This document shows positions 23,845 to 35,126 of a stretch of 64,000 nucleotides of DNA, one piece after another; positions within the stretch are counted from its first letter, which is position 1, and each line of letters opens with the position of its first letter. The position numbers and the translations under genes are program-made. This DNA comes from Hypomyces perniciosus (Eukaryota; Ascomycota; Sordariomycetes; Hypocreales; Hypocreaceae). Where the stretch lies: contig SPDT01000004.1 in NCBI GenBank assembly GCA_008477525.1, positions 3,596,001-3,660,000 on the forward strand. Reading direction: 5' to 3'. The notes beneath the pieces were generated by a model, which was not told the origin of the DNA, did no database searches, and saw nothing but the letters and a program-made list of their open reading frames with translations.

Positions 23845-25134
23845 ATGGACGCCTCCTTGTTGCCTCCTGAGCTCGACTTCATGAAACCCATCCCCACCGT
23901 GGTCTGTTGCTTCGAGTTTGAGTTCTTGGTTGCCAAGAAGATCCCTTCAGTCCAATACAGCCATCCATCCGGCAGCACTGACGACTCCCTACCCCATCAA
24001 TACTGGGCCTGTCCCGCCGACGAGAAAGACCCCGATAGAGCCATCCTCAACAAATGCAAGGATCTCCTCATCGAGACACAACAGCCAGTTATAATCTGTT
24101 ACGACCCTTCTTGCCCAGATACTGAGACCAGACGATTCGATGCTGACTGGTCTGGAAATTGGGATCGTTTCCACTGTTGGCATCTAGAGCCCTCGGCGAC
24201 CGCCCGTGCTACCAACGACAGCCCGGCGGACTACGATTGGTTTGGTGTCAGGCTTCGATGTCCTTTTCACTCAGTGGTAAACAGACTCCATGATCACACA
24301 TTGGTTAAGCGAATTCTTGCAACCCTGCGTGCAGGGCTCATTCTGCATGTCAACTCGTCTTGCAGATTCAATGTTCAATCCCAGGTGTATGGGGATCCAA
24401 TGTCGCTACTCACGGCCAAGAAGTTGGTGACTCTGGTCTGGCTTGTTGAGAAAGAGCTGCTTCTTCGGGTCTGCCCCAGTGCCCAGGGTGTTCCGTTCTC
24501 TCATGTCAAGCCGATTGATACCCACTCTCGGATCTCCACTATTGTCTGGAGTGAACAGGAAGATGCACGGTCTGAGGATCCTCTCAGGGCGGGGATCATG
24601 GATCAACATCTCCCTCAACTTCGCGACAAGGTCTTGCAGGAGAAACTTCACTTTTTATGGGGCCTTGGCTCTATTGAGGAGATCGCTAAGGCTCTCACCT
24701 GCATTGACGGACAGCCAACATCATTTGCTCTTCGACTCAACTACAAGGGGGGCCCTACTGCGGCAGAATTCCGCTACGCCCTCTGGCATCCATACGGTCA
24801 ACGAGATCCTAACAGCCATCTTGACACGAGCAAATACTGGGGTCACGTAGCTTCCAAATTTGTCCTAGCTGCAAGGCTCTCCAGCTCTAATTTCAAGATT
24901 CTTGTCAAAGACGTCGATAGTATAATCAAGGGTTTTGCTTCGAACAGTGTTCCTGCCTCCTCGCGATGGGTTATTCTCTTAGACAAGCTCGGGCTCCCTG
25001 AGAACTGGTCCACGCCGTGGGGGAAGATCATTGACGAGTATAAGACGGGTCGTCAGCTGGCCCATCCCAACATTGACAAGCACGGTCTTCTGGGCCAGAT
25101 TCCGGAGTTCAAGAAAGATGAGCCACCTCAATGA
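23845..25134 (+). CDS. putative fungal amidoligase-like protein
   Basis: Single-exon 429-aa protein. The N-terminal FEFEFLVA (Glu24, Glu26) matches the E-x-E start of the eukaryotic/bacterial amidoligase_2 family (COOH-NH2 ligase fold related to glutamine synthetase-like enzymes); the middle ATLRAGLILHVN takes the place of the usual GLHVHxG block and is followed by LTAKKLVTLVWLVEKELL, the typical helix. Near the C-terminus GPTAAEFRYALW stands where the TIEFRxHxGTLD block is expected, and YWGHVASKFVLAA follows. Several metal/ATP positions seem changed (N for H, A-L for H-G), so it may be divergent or inactive. Such proteins are widespread in filamentous fungi with no known substrate. The frame is open upstream to 23692; ATG 23845 is preferred because the conserved start lies close behind it. 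No signal peptide. Confidence 0.55.
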   Translation: MDASLLPPELDFMKPIPTVVCCFEFEFLVAKKIPSVQYSHPSGSTDDSLPHQYWACPADEKDPDRAILNKCKDLLIETQQPVIICYDPSCPDTETRRFDADWSGNWDRFHCWHLEPSATARATNDSPADYDWFGVRLRCPFHSVVNRLHDHTLVKRILATLRAGLILHVNSSCRFNVQSQVYGDPMSLLTAKKLVTLVWLVEKELLLRVCPSAQGVPFSHVKPIDTHSRISTIVWSEQEDARSEDPLRAGIMDQHLPQLRDKVLQEKLHFLWGLGSIEEIAKALTCIDGQPTSFALRLNYKGGPTAAEFRYALWHPYGQRDPNSHLDTSKYWGHVASKFVLAARLSSSNFKILVKDVDSIIKGFASNSVPASSRWVILLDKLGLPENWSTPWGKIIDEYKTGRQLAHPNIDKHGLLGQIPEFKKDEPPQ

Positions 25135-25711
25135 GATGCTCTTCGTTTTGCTCTTTTTTTCGTTTCCATTACAGCGAATTTTCATGTCTTGAAATGGTAT
25201 CACAGCGGGAATATCTTAATTTTGCCTCCAGGTGACTCAATGTCGGGTGTCTGTTGGGAGTAGCAGAGTTAGCATCAGCAAGTACAGTAGTAATTCCACA
25301 TTGATTTAAATACTACGCACGAAGCGTCATGTTGAATTTTCCGATGACTGCTTGACATATGTGACAATCGACATCTTACGAGGCCAGCTTGATGGGATTT
25401 ACTAACCCCTGTTTGCGATCCGTGCCAAATAGCCAGCCCATACTGAATCAATTGACGGTCAACATCACAAGCAGCGCATTTTCCAATTTCACGAGAATGT
25501 ATTTCCCACTCTCGATACTTCAATGCTAATGCTACGGTTTTAGTTCCATGCTTATGCCATCCACTGGGTATCTCGCCTCGTAACGCCATAAACGCACACA
25601 CCCCCTAAATTTGTTGTCCGTCTCCCTCAAGGGGACATTGATATACCTTATTCCAGCCTAAAGCTGTTACTTGTGTTTTCCAAGTCTTCGTTGGTCAAGT
25701 CTTTGGTGGTT
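25135..25711. other. convergent 3' spacer
   Basis: Lies between the 3' ends of the amidoligase-like gene and the CorA-type gene. A 108-codon minus-strand frame (25275-25601) has no recognisable content. Confidence 0.45.
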
Positions 25712-27639
25712 TTATCTGGTCCTCGGCTTGCGCTTCTGTTTCTGCTTCTTTCGGATGTTCAAAACGCGTTTCCTTTGCACGGCGCGGACGAGCCAGTTGT
25801 AAATCATCTCCCGCATGAGAATCATGATGGTAGCGAATGCAGTTGGGACGGCGCATGCCCAGCTATTATCCAGAGATGTCAGCTTTCCAGCCCTTATTCT
25901 CATGGGGTATAAAACAAATAGTTGGAGCGAGGAAGATAGAAGAGAGAAGGAGACTTACAAGTACCAGATCCCATGCTGAACATCGGGGAACCCTTCCTCT
26001 GGAAAGTTCTGCCCAAAGAACCCCGTGATAAACGTCAACGGTAGGAAAATAATCGTGACAAACGTCAGCTGCTTCATACTCTCATTCTGATTTGCCGATA
26101 TCGTATTGAAAATCAGGTTAATCAGGTTCTCCGACGACTGCTTGCACTGGCCTAGTGCTTCAGTGATGATGATACAGTGATCTAGCACGTCGCCCAGGTA
26201 CGTGTGTGTCATTGGCGTGACGATGACGCCACTGGTAGGGTTCTCGAGCTCGCGGTTGGCTTGTTCCTGCGTGAGATATGTTCGATGGTCGCGCAGCACG
26301 TTGACGAGGTTGTCGATTGGGTTAAGATATCGTAGCATCTTGTTGATTTCGCTGATGCAGATGTATAGGGCTCTGCATTGCTTGATATTGGGCGAAGTAA
26401 GCACGTCTAGCTCTAGATCGCCGATAATATCGTTGTACACGGCCGTCAGAGGAATCGCAAGGTCGATGACAGCATCAATGATGGCCTGGACTAGTAGCGA
26501 GGCGTCGCACGATTCGCGCAGGATGGTGCCCGCATTGCTAATACGGGTGACAATGGGGCGCTCCACATCAGTTGCCGAGACCTCGAAGAACGAAATAACC
26601 GTATTGTCGTTTGTGAGAAAGATGGATACTTGCTCAGCAGAGATGGCCAGATTATAGGGCGCGAGAGACGAGTGTTCCTCCATGAACTCCGTACGGGTCT
26701 CGTTGCCAGAGGCGTGATATCTCTGTAGGGTCCGTACCATAAACGTCTCTTCCAGGTTCAGGCCTCCAGTCAAGTCCGGCATTCGCTCGGCAGCCGCTCG
26801 CTTCTCCGTGTCTACCATCTCTTTGCTCTTCTTCCCTAGACTCCTGAATATGCTCTTGACTTTGGCTGTGGCTGCTGAATTTCTCGAGTAGGTGCTGCTA
26901 GAATCAGACGACTTATCGTCATCATCGACTAAGTGCACAAGCTTCTGGAGCGTCATGATGATGAAGGCGTGGTTGGGGTACCTAAACTTCCAGTATCAGT
27001 TCCTGTTCACGTAGGCATGTCCTCCCCCGAGACTCACCAGTCGGCCTTGGTTCTATTCCTGATATTCATGATGTCCTCCAGCGCAAGTTTGTGCAGCTTC
27101 TTCTTCGTGCCAACAGCTTGTATGACATCCCAACTGAGTCCGTTGACGTTGATCCATCGACACTTTGCCCATTCCTCCTTCGGCTGCTCCAGAAACTCAA
27201 TGAACGACTCATTATCAAAGCGTCGCTTCACCATCCGATCCACGGCAAAGTCAACAACCGTAATATCGCACGGCGCACTCAGTGTGGGTACAGACGCATG
27301 CCCACCATCCGGCAAGTTGGGATCATACCCAGGCTCTGCACCTGGTTGCCATCCCGGTCGCTCAGTGTACGTAACATCGAAGTCGAAATCGTTCACTGCG
27401 TCGTCAACCGTCCTAATGGTTGCGGTGCGCGTGCTCCGTCTTCGAAGGGGCGAGAATGCGTCGCGATACACGTCCGCTTCGCCTCGAGAGGCTGATCGCT
27501 GGTGTTGATCCTGGCGCGGGGGAGTCAAGTTGTCCGTGTCGATGTTTAGAGCGTAGTGGACGTGGTTGGCACTCGTTGGGCTTCCTGCTCGTGAACCGCG
27601 GCTTAGGCGGCTTTTGCTTTTGCTCCTTTCCTGGGCCAT
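25712..27639 (-). CDS. CorA-family divalent metal transporter
   Basis: Predicted 591-aa protein from exons 27639-27038, 26981-25959 and 25862-25712. Residues 1-100 are hydrophilic and Ser/Arg-rich. The cytosolic CorA domain follows (FLEQPKEEWAKCRWINVNGL; LALEDIMNIRNRTKADWYPN; HSSLAPYNLAIS). The long stalk helix contains LRDHRTYLTQEQANRELENP, and the pore helix QLTFVTIIFLPLTFITGFFG is followed by GQNF at about residue 525, in place of the classical GMN. The second membrane segment is AVPTAFATIMILMREMIYNW, and the tail is strongly basic (RKKQKQKRKPR), which is typical at the cytosolic end. The family carries Mg2+, Co2+, Ni2+ or Zn2+ through a pentameric pore; the GQN variant is known in fungal members and leaves the ion open. 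Plasma or organelle membrane. Confidence 0.85.
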
Positions 27640-28387
27640 TGCGACATTTGGGGGGGCGAACAGTTGTGGTGCAGACTGCGCGAAACCTAGTTGATGAATG
27701 AGACACGTTTCGCCCTATCAGTTCAGCTCCGCCTTGGCAACTTACCCTCAATGATATATGATATAAGTCGTACAAGATGTACGAAGTGCTGTCGCAAGTA
27801 CTGGATCTTAGAGGAGGCCTCACGCGAGCCAAGGATTATGCTGGCGCATCAATGCGGATCGTGTCTCTCGCTATTCTGCACTGTGGCGTCGCGATAGTCC
27901 AAGCCCTGTTGGAGCGAATAAAGATGTCCTGCGCCAAGAACAACCCTGGACGCCGCACAATGCTATCCGCAAGGCTGAATAGGAGCAGAACATTGATGAA
28001 AAAAATTGATAGGACGTTTAGAAAAGAAATTAAAGAATTGATGGATTCCGGAGAAAACGCACCCTAGTCCATCCGGCTATTATGACCCGATGACGTTTTT
28101 AATGGTGATCGCCAACCAATAGTGGTTCAGCTGACTGCTTATCAACTTGATACTATCTAATACTATACTGCTAGTTCTCACGACTATCCGACTAAATGAC
28201 GACTCTTCCAAGCACAAATCTGGTTATGTAGCATGTCCTCATTTATATGTACATCATTATCACCCCATCATGGCCAGCAATGTCAAGGCGAAGCAGGGAG
28301 AAAAAAGGACGGTCTAGTGTACATACCGAGAAACTGCTTCCTCACAGCCTCACAAGTTCATATCCCCCCCCTTATTCCTAGAGCAAA
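27640..28387. other. intergenic region
   Basis: Upstream of the CorA-type gene and downstream of the secreted lectin-like gene. A 96-codon plus-strand frame (27777-28067) is not convincing. Confidence 0.45.
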
Positions 28388-29937
28388 CTAAGCATTCACA
28401 ATTTCAAAGGCCTGCTCGTTGCCACCATTGCACTGAGTAGACTCCAGCCTCTGAGCGCCAGCCACAAGACACGTCTTGTTGTTGTTCGAGGCTGGTGTCA
28501 GGACAATGCTGTTAGAGCCCTCCTTGAATGGGAACAACTGCGCACCGTTGGTTTGACCACCTATGTCACTCAAGTGTCAGCCATCGAATATTAAAATCAC
28601 GTACGTTTTAAGGGGAACTCACTGCCGTCGGCACGTCCTCCGCAAGAGAACATGATCACTGTGTCATCGGCCTGTCGCCGGCCATCAAAGTTCAAGCAGC
28701 CATTGGTGAGCGTGCTGACCAGCAACGCTCCGCCATTCTTGCCGTCATTATGCTTTCCCTTGGTGACAACGTCGAATTTCTGGTTAGCTGCGCCGCTGCA
28801 CGCAGCCAGCTGGACTGGAATCAGGTTCTGGCGGAAGTCTCCAGCCGTAGGGTCAATGGAGAGACATCGGCCATCAGCGGCGCGGATGTTGATATTCTTG
28901 ACAGGTCGAGTCGCGGTGTTGTCAACCTGGTTGGCTTCAGCCGCAGCCGAGGGATTCAGTCTGCCGCCGGCTCGGGACACCGGCACCGGGGTTGTCGGGT
29001 TGGTGGATGGCGCAGCACCGGACGGTTTGACTGTGGTTTGCTCCTTGGTATTTCCAGGGGCGGTGGTAGCAGTAGGGTTTGGCTTGATGCTGGTTGTGAG
29101 TGTAACTGGAGCATTCGTTTCGGCCCCCTGAGTCACAGTAACAGTCTCAGTAACAGTCACCACCCGCTCAACAGCACAACCAGTCTGGCTTCCCTTGGGC
29201 CCGGCTTCGCCTGCAGTCGTGGTTTCTGCTGGTTTTTCTGTTGATCCAGTCTTCGCTGGCTCAGTCTTTGCGGGTTCAGTCTTCGCTGGCTGGGCGCTCG
29301 TGCTGCTCCCAGCATTTCCATTCCCAGCACCGTTCCCAGGAGCACCAGCAGCGTTGCCAAATGTAAAGGTCTGGTCTGCAGAATTGGCATCGCAGTTTGC
29401 AATGTCAACCACATTGCCCTTCGCCACAAGACACTTCGTAGCATCATTCTGAGGCTTGAAGCTCAGAGGTCCAGAGCCACCGTTGAAGGCAAAGAGCTGA
29501 GAGTTGGTGACCTTGCCACCTCCATCGGCACGTCCACCGCATGAGAACAGAAGCACCTGGTTCCCAGCAGCGCGCCTGGGGTCAAAGTTGAAGCAGGCCT
29601 GGGTCAGAGTGCTCACAATGAGCGCTTGGCCCTTCTGATCGTTGTGCACACCGGCAGTGATGACATCCCAGCCCTCGCCATCCGTAGTTCCACAGTCCAC
29701 GATCTCGATGGGAGTCAAGTTTGCTCGGAAGTCTCCGGACAGCTTGTCTACGCGGAGACACTTGCCATTGGATGTCTTGATCTGGACGTTAGAAAGGGCG
29801 CGAGTAGCCGTGTTGTCCCTTTGGTGAGCTTCTGCCGTGGCGGCCTCATTGAGGGATGCCACTACACGGCGGTTGACAGGGTTGGCTGCAGAAAGGGTGG
29901 ATGCAAGTAAGACGAGAGAAGTCTTAAAGGAAACCAT
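28388..29937 (-). CDS. secreted protein with two ricin-B/beta-trefoil-like domains
   Basis: Predicted 495-aa extracellular protein; exon 1 is 29937-28623, exon 2 is 28560-28388. A signal peptide (MVSFKTSLVLLASTLSAANP) is followed by two homologous halves, each with a RPVKNINIRAADGRCLSIDP-like block, then (R)SGDFRxNLxP, HND-GALLVSTLTxxCxNFDxRR and FSCGGRADG, then a Q-F carbohydrate-binding-type repeat. The halves are joined by a Thr/Ala/Pro/Lys linker with PAKTE repeats (about residues 215-235) and a TVTETVTVTQG segment seen in fungal wall proteins. The shape points to a carbohydrate-binding or wall-associated protein; no enzyme residues are seen, and it has no GPI-type tail. The intron lies in the second domain at the same point where the first domain reads RADGGGKVTNSQLF. 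Ligand unknown. Confidence 0.75.
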
Positions 29938-30139
29938 CTTGAAGGATTGGAGTTAAGAGTGAGGGAAAGAAGAAACACGTGAAACTTAGAAAAGATAGAA
30001 GAATCTCGAAAAGGAAAGCAATAAAATCTGCACAGCAGATAACCTCGTCAAAGGCACGAATCGAAGAATAGGAAAGTAAAGGAATGGAAGAATGATGAGC
30101 TGCACACACAGAATGAAGCTATTCAAGAGAACGGACAAG

Positions 30140-30181
<42 letters not shown>

Positions 30182-31267
30182 CGGAGATTCTCCACAAAGT
30201 TCTGCTCAGTTACCCATATCGTCTCGTATCGAAGCGTGTTTCTCGAGGGCCGCCATGACAGGCTCAAGAACTCCTGTATCCGCCCTTTCATTTCACAACA
30301 TGGGCCCTGGTATGCGAGCCAAAAGCTGTCGTTTCGTTTACCATACCGCTGCAGAGTCACATCGAGCAAGATGTGGTTGGCCAAACATGCCACATACGCA
30401 CTACCCGCCAGGGGATCAGTTCGCACATCGAACGTGAACGGTTTCAGTGTGGTGGTTTGGAGAAAAATCACGGGATGACATGAGACACTGTAGGGTTTCC
30501 GGAGCTTTTTTTAGGCCCAATGCTCGCATAATCGACACAATCTTATCGATAACTTTGTTCCGAGTAGTGGGCGAATTAGAGCGCTTCGCTACTTCGGGGC
30601 CACCCGAATGCGGTCGGTCCATCTAAGCCGCTTGGCGCTCTCTCTCTCACAAGCCATCCTCTGGCAACAGCTTCAGAACCTACCTATCAAAACAACTTGC
30701 ACTACTACAACTCGTTCTTGGTGTAGCCAGCAGCTTGCGTTAACCCGTTTCGTGCATATTGACTGGCTGAGCTTCCAGGTTTCACTGCCTATTGGCCAGC
30801 ATATTCTCCTGCGATGAGTAAAGCTATGTGACAGACTCACTAACCGCGAGTGGCCTCTTTTCTTTTTTGGTCTCGCTTGGGTACCGAATCCATTTTGGCA
30901 GACGAAACCGTACGCGCTGTTTGGCGACAGATAGATTAATCGCGCGTTTGACTAACTTTCAAAATCCTGACCGACTGAAACCACTATTAGACGTTATGCG
31001 TCGGCGCAAAGAATACGAGATCCATCAAGGATGTCTACTATGCCTATCCAGGAACCAGCTTTAACTCCAAACATTGACATCATCAGACATATGACAAAAA
31101 AATGTCAACAGCCACATTATCCCCTCCACATCCAGCTCAAACATTATCCCGTATTAATTGAACTCCTCAGTCACCCATTGCGTTTTGTCTTGGGGGGGGA
31201 GGGGGTTATGATGCTGTGTTGCTCCTCATTTGAGCCGAATAATACCCCAGCTCCTTCAATTATGTCT
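29938..31267. other. upstream region of the secreted protein, with spacer
   Basis: Includes the secreted gene's upstream DNA with a dinucleotide microsatellite. Frames on both strands here are short and repeat-driven. No gene called. Confidence 0.45.
30139..30181. repeat. (CA)n(TA)n compound microsatellite
   Basis: About eight CA units run directly into about twelve TA units, some 200 bp upstream of the secreted lectin-like gene. Confidence 0.9.
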
Positions 31268-31552
31268 TCAGCCTGAACCCTCGGCTTGAGTGGTCTCGGC
31301 CCTTGGTGCAGATGGGCAGTTGTTTTGCCAGAACAGATCACAAAAGGCTGCCCTTTGTCTGACTATAGTGTTATGCCATCCTGGAGCACATTCGTCAGGA
31401 AGGTCAAATGGTAGCTGATCTCGCGTCTCGCCCTCCCATGCTTCAGGCTGGTTTATCCGGTTGAGTTCCTCAAGAATGCGCATGCAAGTGGTATAGCATA
31501 TCGGGGGTCCATAACACCCGCAGTCATATCGGAAAAGTATGTATCTGCACAT
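31268..31552 (-). CDS. small Cys-containing hypothetical protein
   Basis: Single open frame of 94 aa beginning MCRYILFRYDCGCYGPP. The start (MC-x-Y-x-x-x-R-Y-x-C-G-C) is like that of a widespread class of small fungal proteins with several Cys and His but no known role; cysteines at 2, 11, 13, 19, 23 and later 55, 71, 78 support a folded small domain. No signal peptide or membrane segment. Whether it is expressed is unknown. Confidence 0.45.
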   Translation of the reverse strand: MCRYILFRYDCGCYGPPICYTTCMRILEELNRINQPEAWEGETRDQLPFDLPDECAPGWHNTIVRQRAAFCDLFWQNNCPSAPRAETTQAEGSG

Positions 31553-31762
31553 CGTGTAGAGACCGAGTGTTGCTTTCGGGGGTTCCTTGCAGGAGAGGGG
31601 CCTCCATCTCCAATCTTCGACACCATGACTATATATTCAGTCAAGGTTGATTTCAGGGCATTCAAACTTACCAGTTGATGAGGATGTTTAAGACACCCTG
31701 GGCCAAGATTGCCAGTCATCACAAACAACACAAACCCCCCCGCTTTACTGCGTTATACCCAG

Positions 31763-32158
31763 TCATGTTTTATGGGCACGTAGCCCAGCGTTGCATGTAG
31801 CTGGAGATGAAGCTCTCGTGCGAGCACCATCAAGTGCTTGCCAAAGCATTGAGAGTCCACAATCCTGGGCGTTTTTAAGGTATTTGGCTGCTAAGGAGTT
31901 CATCCTTTGACAGAAATAGAACGGAAGTGATGCCATTTCTCCACGAAGTTTGTAGCACTCAGTTTGCCCGGACACCTTCCTTTCCCGTCTGAGGAGACAC
32001 TGCCCTCTTCGGTAGACATGTTTGCGCCGTTTGGTCGCTCCAAATGGTGATGCCACGGGAATATGGTAGAGGCCAAAGTCGTACACACCCACTTCGCCGC
32101 TTCGTCGGGTCGATACGACATTGTCCTTTCGCAAGACAGGGCACATATGATTGAACAT
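31763..32158 (-). CDS. hypothetical protein, doubtful
   Basis: A 131-codon open frame without introns, upstream (minus sense) of the small Cys protein and rich in Arg, Cys and Ser. I recognise no domain. It could be a chance frame, or a second small fungal gene of the same type. Confidence 0.22.
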   Translation of the reverse strand: MFNHMCPVLRKDNVVSTRRSGEVGVYDFGLYHIPVASPFGATKRRKHVYRRGQCLLRRERKVSGQTECYKLRGEMASLPFYFCQRMNSLAAKYLKNAQDCGLSMLWQALDGARTRASSPATCNAGLRAHKT

Positions 32159-33034
32159 CTTAAATGGCAGTCCACCCTCTGCAGGGCGGTTTTTCTTAGA
32201 GCCCTAGATAGCTCTCCTAGTGCTCTATGTATGTGGAGAGAAGAAACAGAAACACCCAGCTCGTACTCCGTCTGGCCAATGTGGGATAAGATGAGTTTGA
32301 TGTTTCACCCTGCAGAAGCAACCAAAGCCAGGGCCACGACACGGATGGTCCAAGTGGTTTCCCCGTCAGAGTGCCACACAAAACAAGTTTACCGTTTAAA
32401 GACGCCGCAGAAACACCGACAAGAATGAAGCCTGGGACAACGAATCATGGCATTGTGTGCCTGGACACGTTGGAAGAGGCGGTCGCGAGAACAAACGAAG
32501 GCGCCGATTGGATCGCCGACTGCATCACAAGCAGACGTGGCGCCGCCATGGCGAGCGTCAGGTCGAATGCCTAGTCATCTTCCGATCGGTCTCCTCGTGA
32601 TGGCTATCAATTATTAATACTATCATTACTTTTCGTTGTCACTTGAGGGTGTGACTAGACAATGTGTCACGAGACCGAAGTGACATGGATGTCTCGCCCT
32701 CAAGAGCTCAAGGGAGCACTGGAGAGCATTTCTGGTTCTAGGCTTCAGGGCTTCCAGCCAGTCGAACACACTCTAGGCCTCACCGGACGGGCTCTCAGTT
32801 AGCGGTCACAGGCGGTCACAGGCAGCCACACGCGCCGATCGATCCACTGCGGGATTCAACTTTCAAGGGCTTAGCTGCAACCGGCAGAGCCCACAAAGCT
32901 AGCGACCCGCTACAAGGGTGTTGATCTCGCCATTTATCATCCCCCACCGCCCAGCCCCCTCGCTGCCGTCATTGCTCTAACAGCTTCATCAAGCCCAGCC
33001 CATATCGTCTGCTCCAAACAGTAGGCTGGGCAGC
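32159..33034. promoter_or_regulatory. upstream region of PHO8
   Basis: Contains no convincing gene. The region next to PHO8 (32940-33034) is pyrimidine/CA-rich as expected for a fungal leader. No PHO4-type CACGTG site was found near the start by eye. Confidence 0.4.
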
Positions 33035-34787
33035 ATGGTATGTCGCTTTTTGTTCCTCCGGATTAATCACTTTCGTTTGCTTGTTACCACTGTCAGACAA
33101 CTAACTTCAATGTGGACAGGCTTCCGAACGCAGTCCTCTCTTAAACACTGACGGTGGTCAGGAAGACAATGCGGATCAGCAGAAGAGTGTCGCTCGCGCT
33201 TCACGGATCCGCGAGATTGTCTTCTTTGTCTGGGGCCTCCTCGCTACAGCAGCTTTCATAGTTACAGCTGTTTGGATCCAACATGACAGCCAAACATCTC
33301 CCGACACACGCGCTCCCAAGCGGAACTTGATCTTCATGGTCTCGGACGGCATGGGACCAGCCACCCTTTCTCTGACCCGAAGCTACCGACAGTTCATCCA
33401 CGATCTACCCGAAAATAGCACCCTCATCCTAGACCAACACTTCTGGGGCACGAGCCGTACTCGTTCCAGCAACTCCCTGGTCACAGACAGTGCTGCTGGC
33501 GCGACGGCGTTCTCCTGTGGCAAAAAGAGCTATAATGGTGCTATCTCGGTGCTGCCAGACTTCCAACCATGCGGTTCAGTGATGGAGGCAGCGAAGAGAG
33601 CAGGATACACGACCGGATTGGTGGTCACAACAGATATCACAGACGCTACCCCGGCATGCTTTGCAAGCCATGTCTTGCGACGAGAAATGGAGGACTCGAT
33701 TGCTCTCCAAGAAATTGGTGAAGGCGTTCTAGGCCGCTCCGTTGATCTCATGCTGGGTGGAGGCAGATGTCATTTTCTGCCCAACAGCACCGAGGGAGGC
33801 TGCCGAGCGGATGACATCAACGTGGTCCAGCTGGCGCAGAAGAAGCATGGCTGGACCTACACCGACAGCCGCGCGGGCTTCGACGCTCTTGACGGAGGCA
33901 ACAAGGTCAAGCTACCTTTCTTGGGCCTTTTCGCCGAGAGGGACGTGCCCTTCGAAATTGACAGACAGAAGCTGAACGACGTCTACCCCAGTCTCAGCGA
34001 AATGGCCACCACGGCGCTCAAGGCTCTTGAGGGGGCTACAAAGGACTCCGACAAGGGTTTCTTCCTCATGATTGAAGGTAGCCGCATCGATCACGCCGGC
34101 CATATTAACGACCCTGCTGCCCAGGTCCGCGAGGTCCTCGAGTACGACAAGGCATTCAAAGCCGTCGTCGACTTCATTAAGAACAGCAAGACTGAGGGCG
34201 TTCTCGTAGCTACCAGCGATCACGAGACTGGTGGCCTTGCCACCGCCCTGCAAGAGCCCGGTCATCTTCCCGTCTACAACTGGTACCCACGAGCCCTGGC
34301 CAATGCCACCGCCTCGTGCGAGTTTCTCGCTGCCAAGCTGCAGGCCCATGTCGCGTCCATTTCTTCCTCTACCACCAAGGAGAACCTAAAGAAGTGGATC
34401 AATGATGAGCTTGTCATTCCCGGTCTCGGTATTCCCAATGCTTCTGATGAGGAACTCTCAATCCTCGCCAAGAATCCCGCCACCTCCATCAACGGTTTTA
34501 CCGCCATGATCTCCCTGCGCGCTCACGTTGGATGGAGCACCCACGGACACACTGCTGTCGATGTGAACATTTACAGCTCAGGAGGTCCAGGCACACAGAA
34601 GATCCGCGGCAACGTCGAGAATACGGAGGTCGGCAAGTTCCTTAGCCACTACTTGGAAGTCGATGTTGGTGAGATTACCAAGGAGCTGAGAGAGAAGTCC
34701 AACAAGGCCGACTTTGCGGCTATGGATATGACGACGGGGTGGGCCAGTGAGGGCGATGAATATCACGCTCAGAGTGTCGTGGTATAG
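33035..34787 (+). CDS. PHO8: vacuolar alkaline phosphatase
   Basis: Predicted 556-aa type II membrane protein. The first coding exon is only the ATG (33035-33037); after an 82-nt intron (GTATGT...GACAG) the rest is 33120-34787. The cytosolic head ASERSPLLNTDG contains a leucine-pair sorting-type motif; one membrane anchor follows (FFVWGLLATAAFIVTAVWI). The phosphatase domain shows MVSDGMGP (metal ligand Asp), SLVTDSAAGATAFSCG with the nucleophile Ser at about residue 125, TTDITDATPACF, IEGSRIDHAGHINDPAAQ, SDHETGG and GWSTHGHTAVDV (metal His). These residues match active alkaline phosphatases that use two Zn and one Mg. In yeast Pho8 works in the vacuole on phosphomonoesters and is used as an autophagy marker. 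Convergent with the fusion gene to its right. Confidence 0.93.
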
Positions 34788-35126
34788 ATATGAACGGTTT
34801 AGCATGGAAGGCATCGCTAGACCTTGGGTATCATTGATACAGATCTTGTGGATCTAGAGCATGGCATAGCACGGCTGCATATCCCTATACTGTATAGAGC
34901 ACGTACAGCATATAGTCCAGTAATATATATTTTTGGTAATAAGAAATGAGAAGCCTTTGATATCTTGGTCACGGTTATTACATCCATGTCCGCTCAGAAT
35001 GAACGAGCCCGAAACGCCAACCCTTTGAACTCCAGATTCGAAAGCCCATCCCATCCAAACCCATACCGTTCCTTCATTCCTATCCAAAATCCATAACCCC
35101 CTCCCCCAGCTCTCGACCCAAGCCTC
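34788..35126. other. convergent 3' spacer
   Basis: Short AT-rich stretch between the stop codons of PHO8 and the fusion gene; no coding evidence. Confidence 0.5.
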
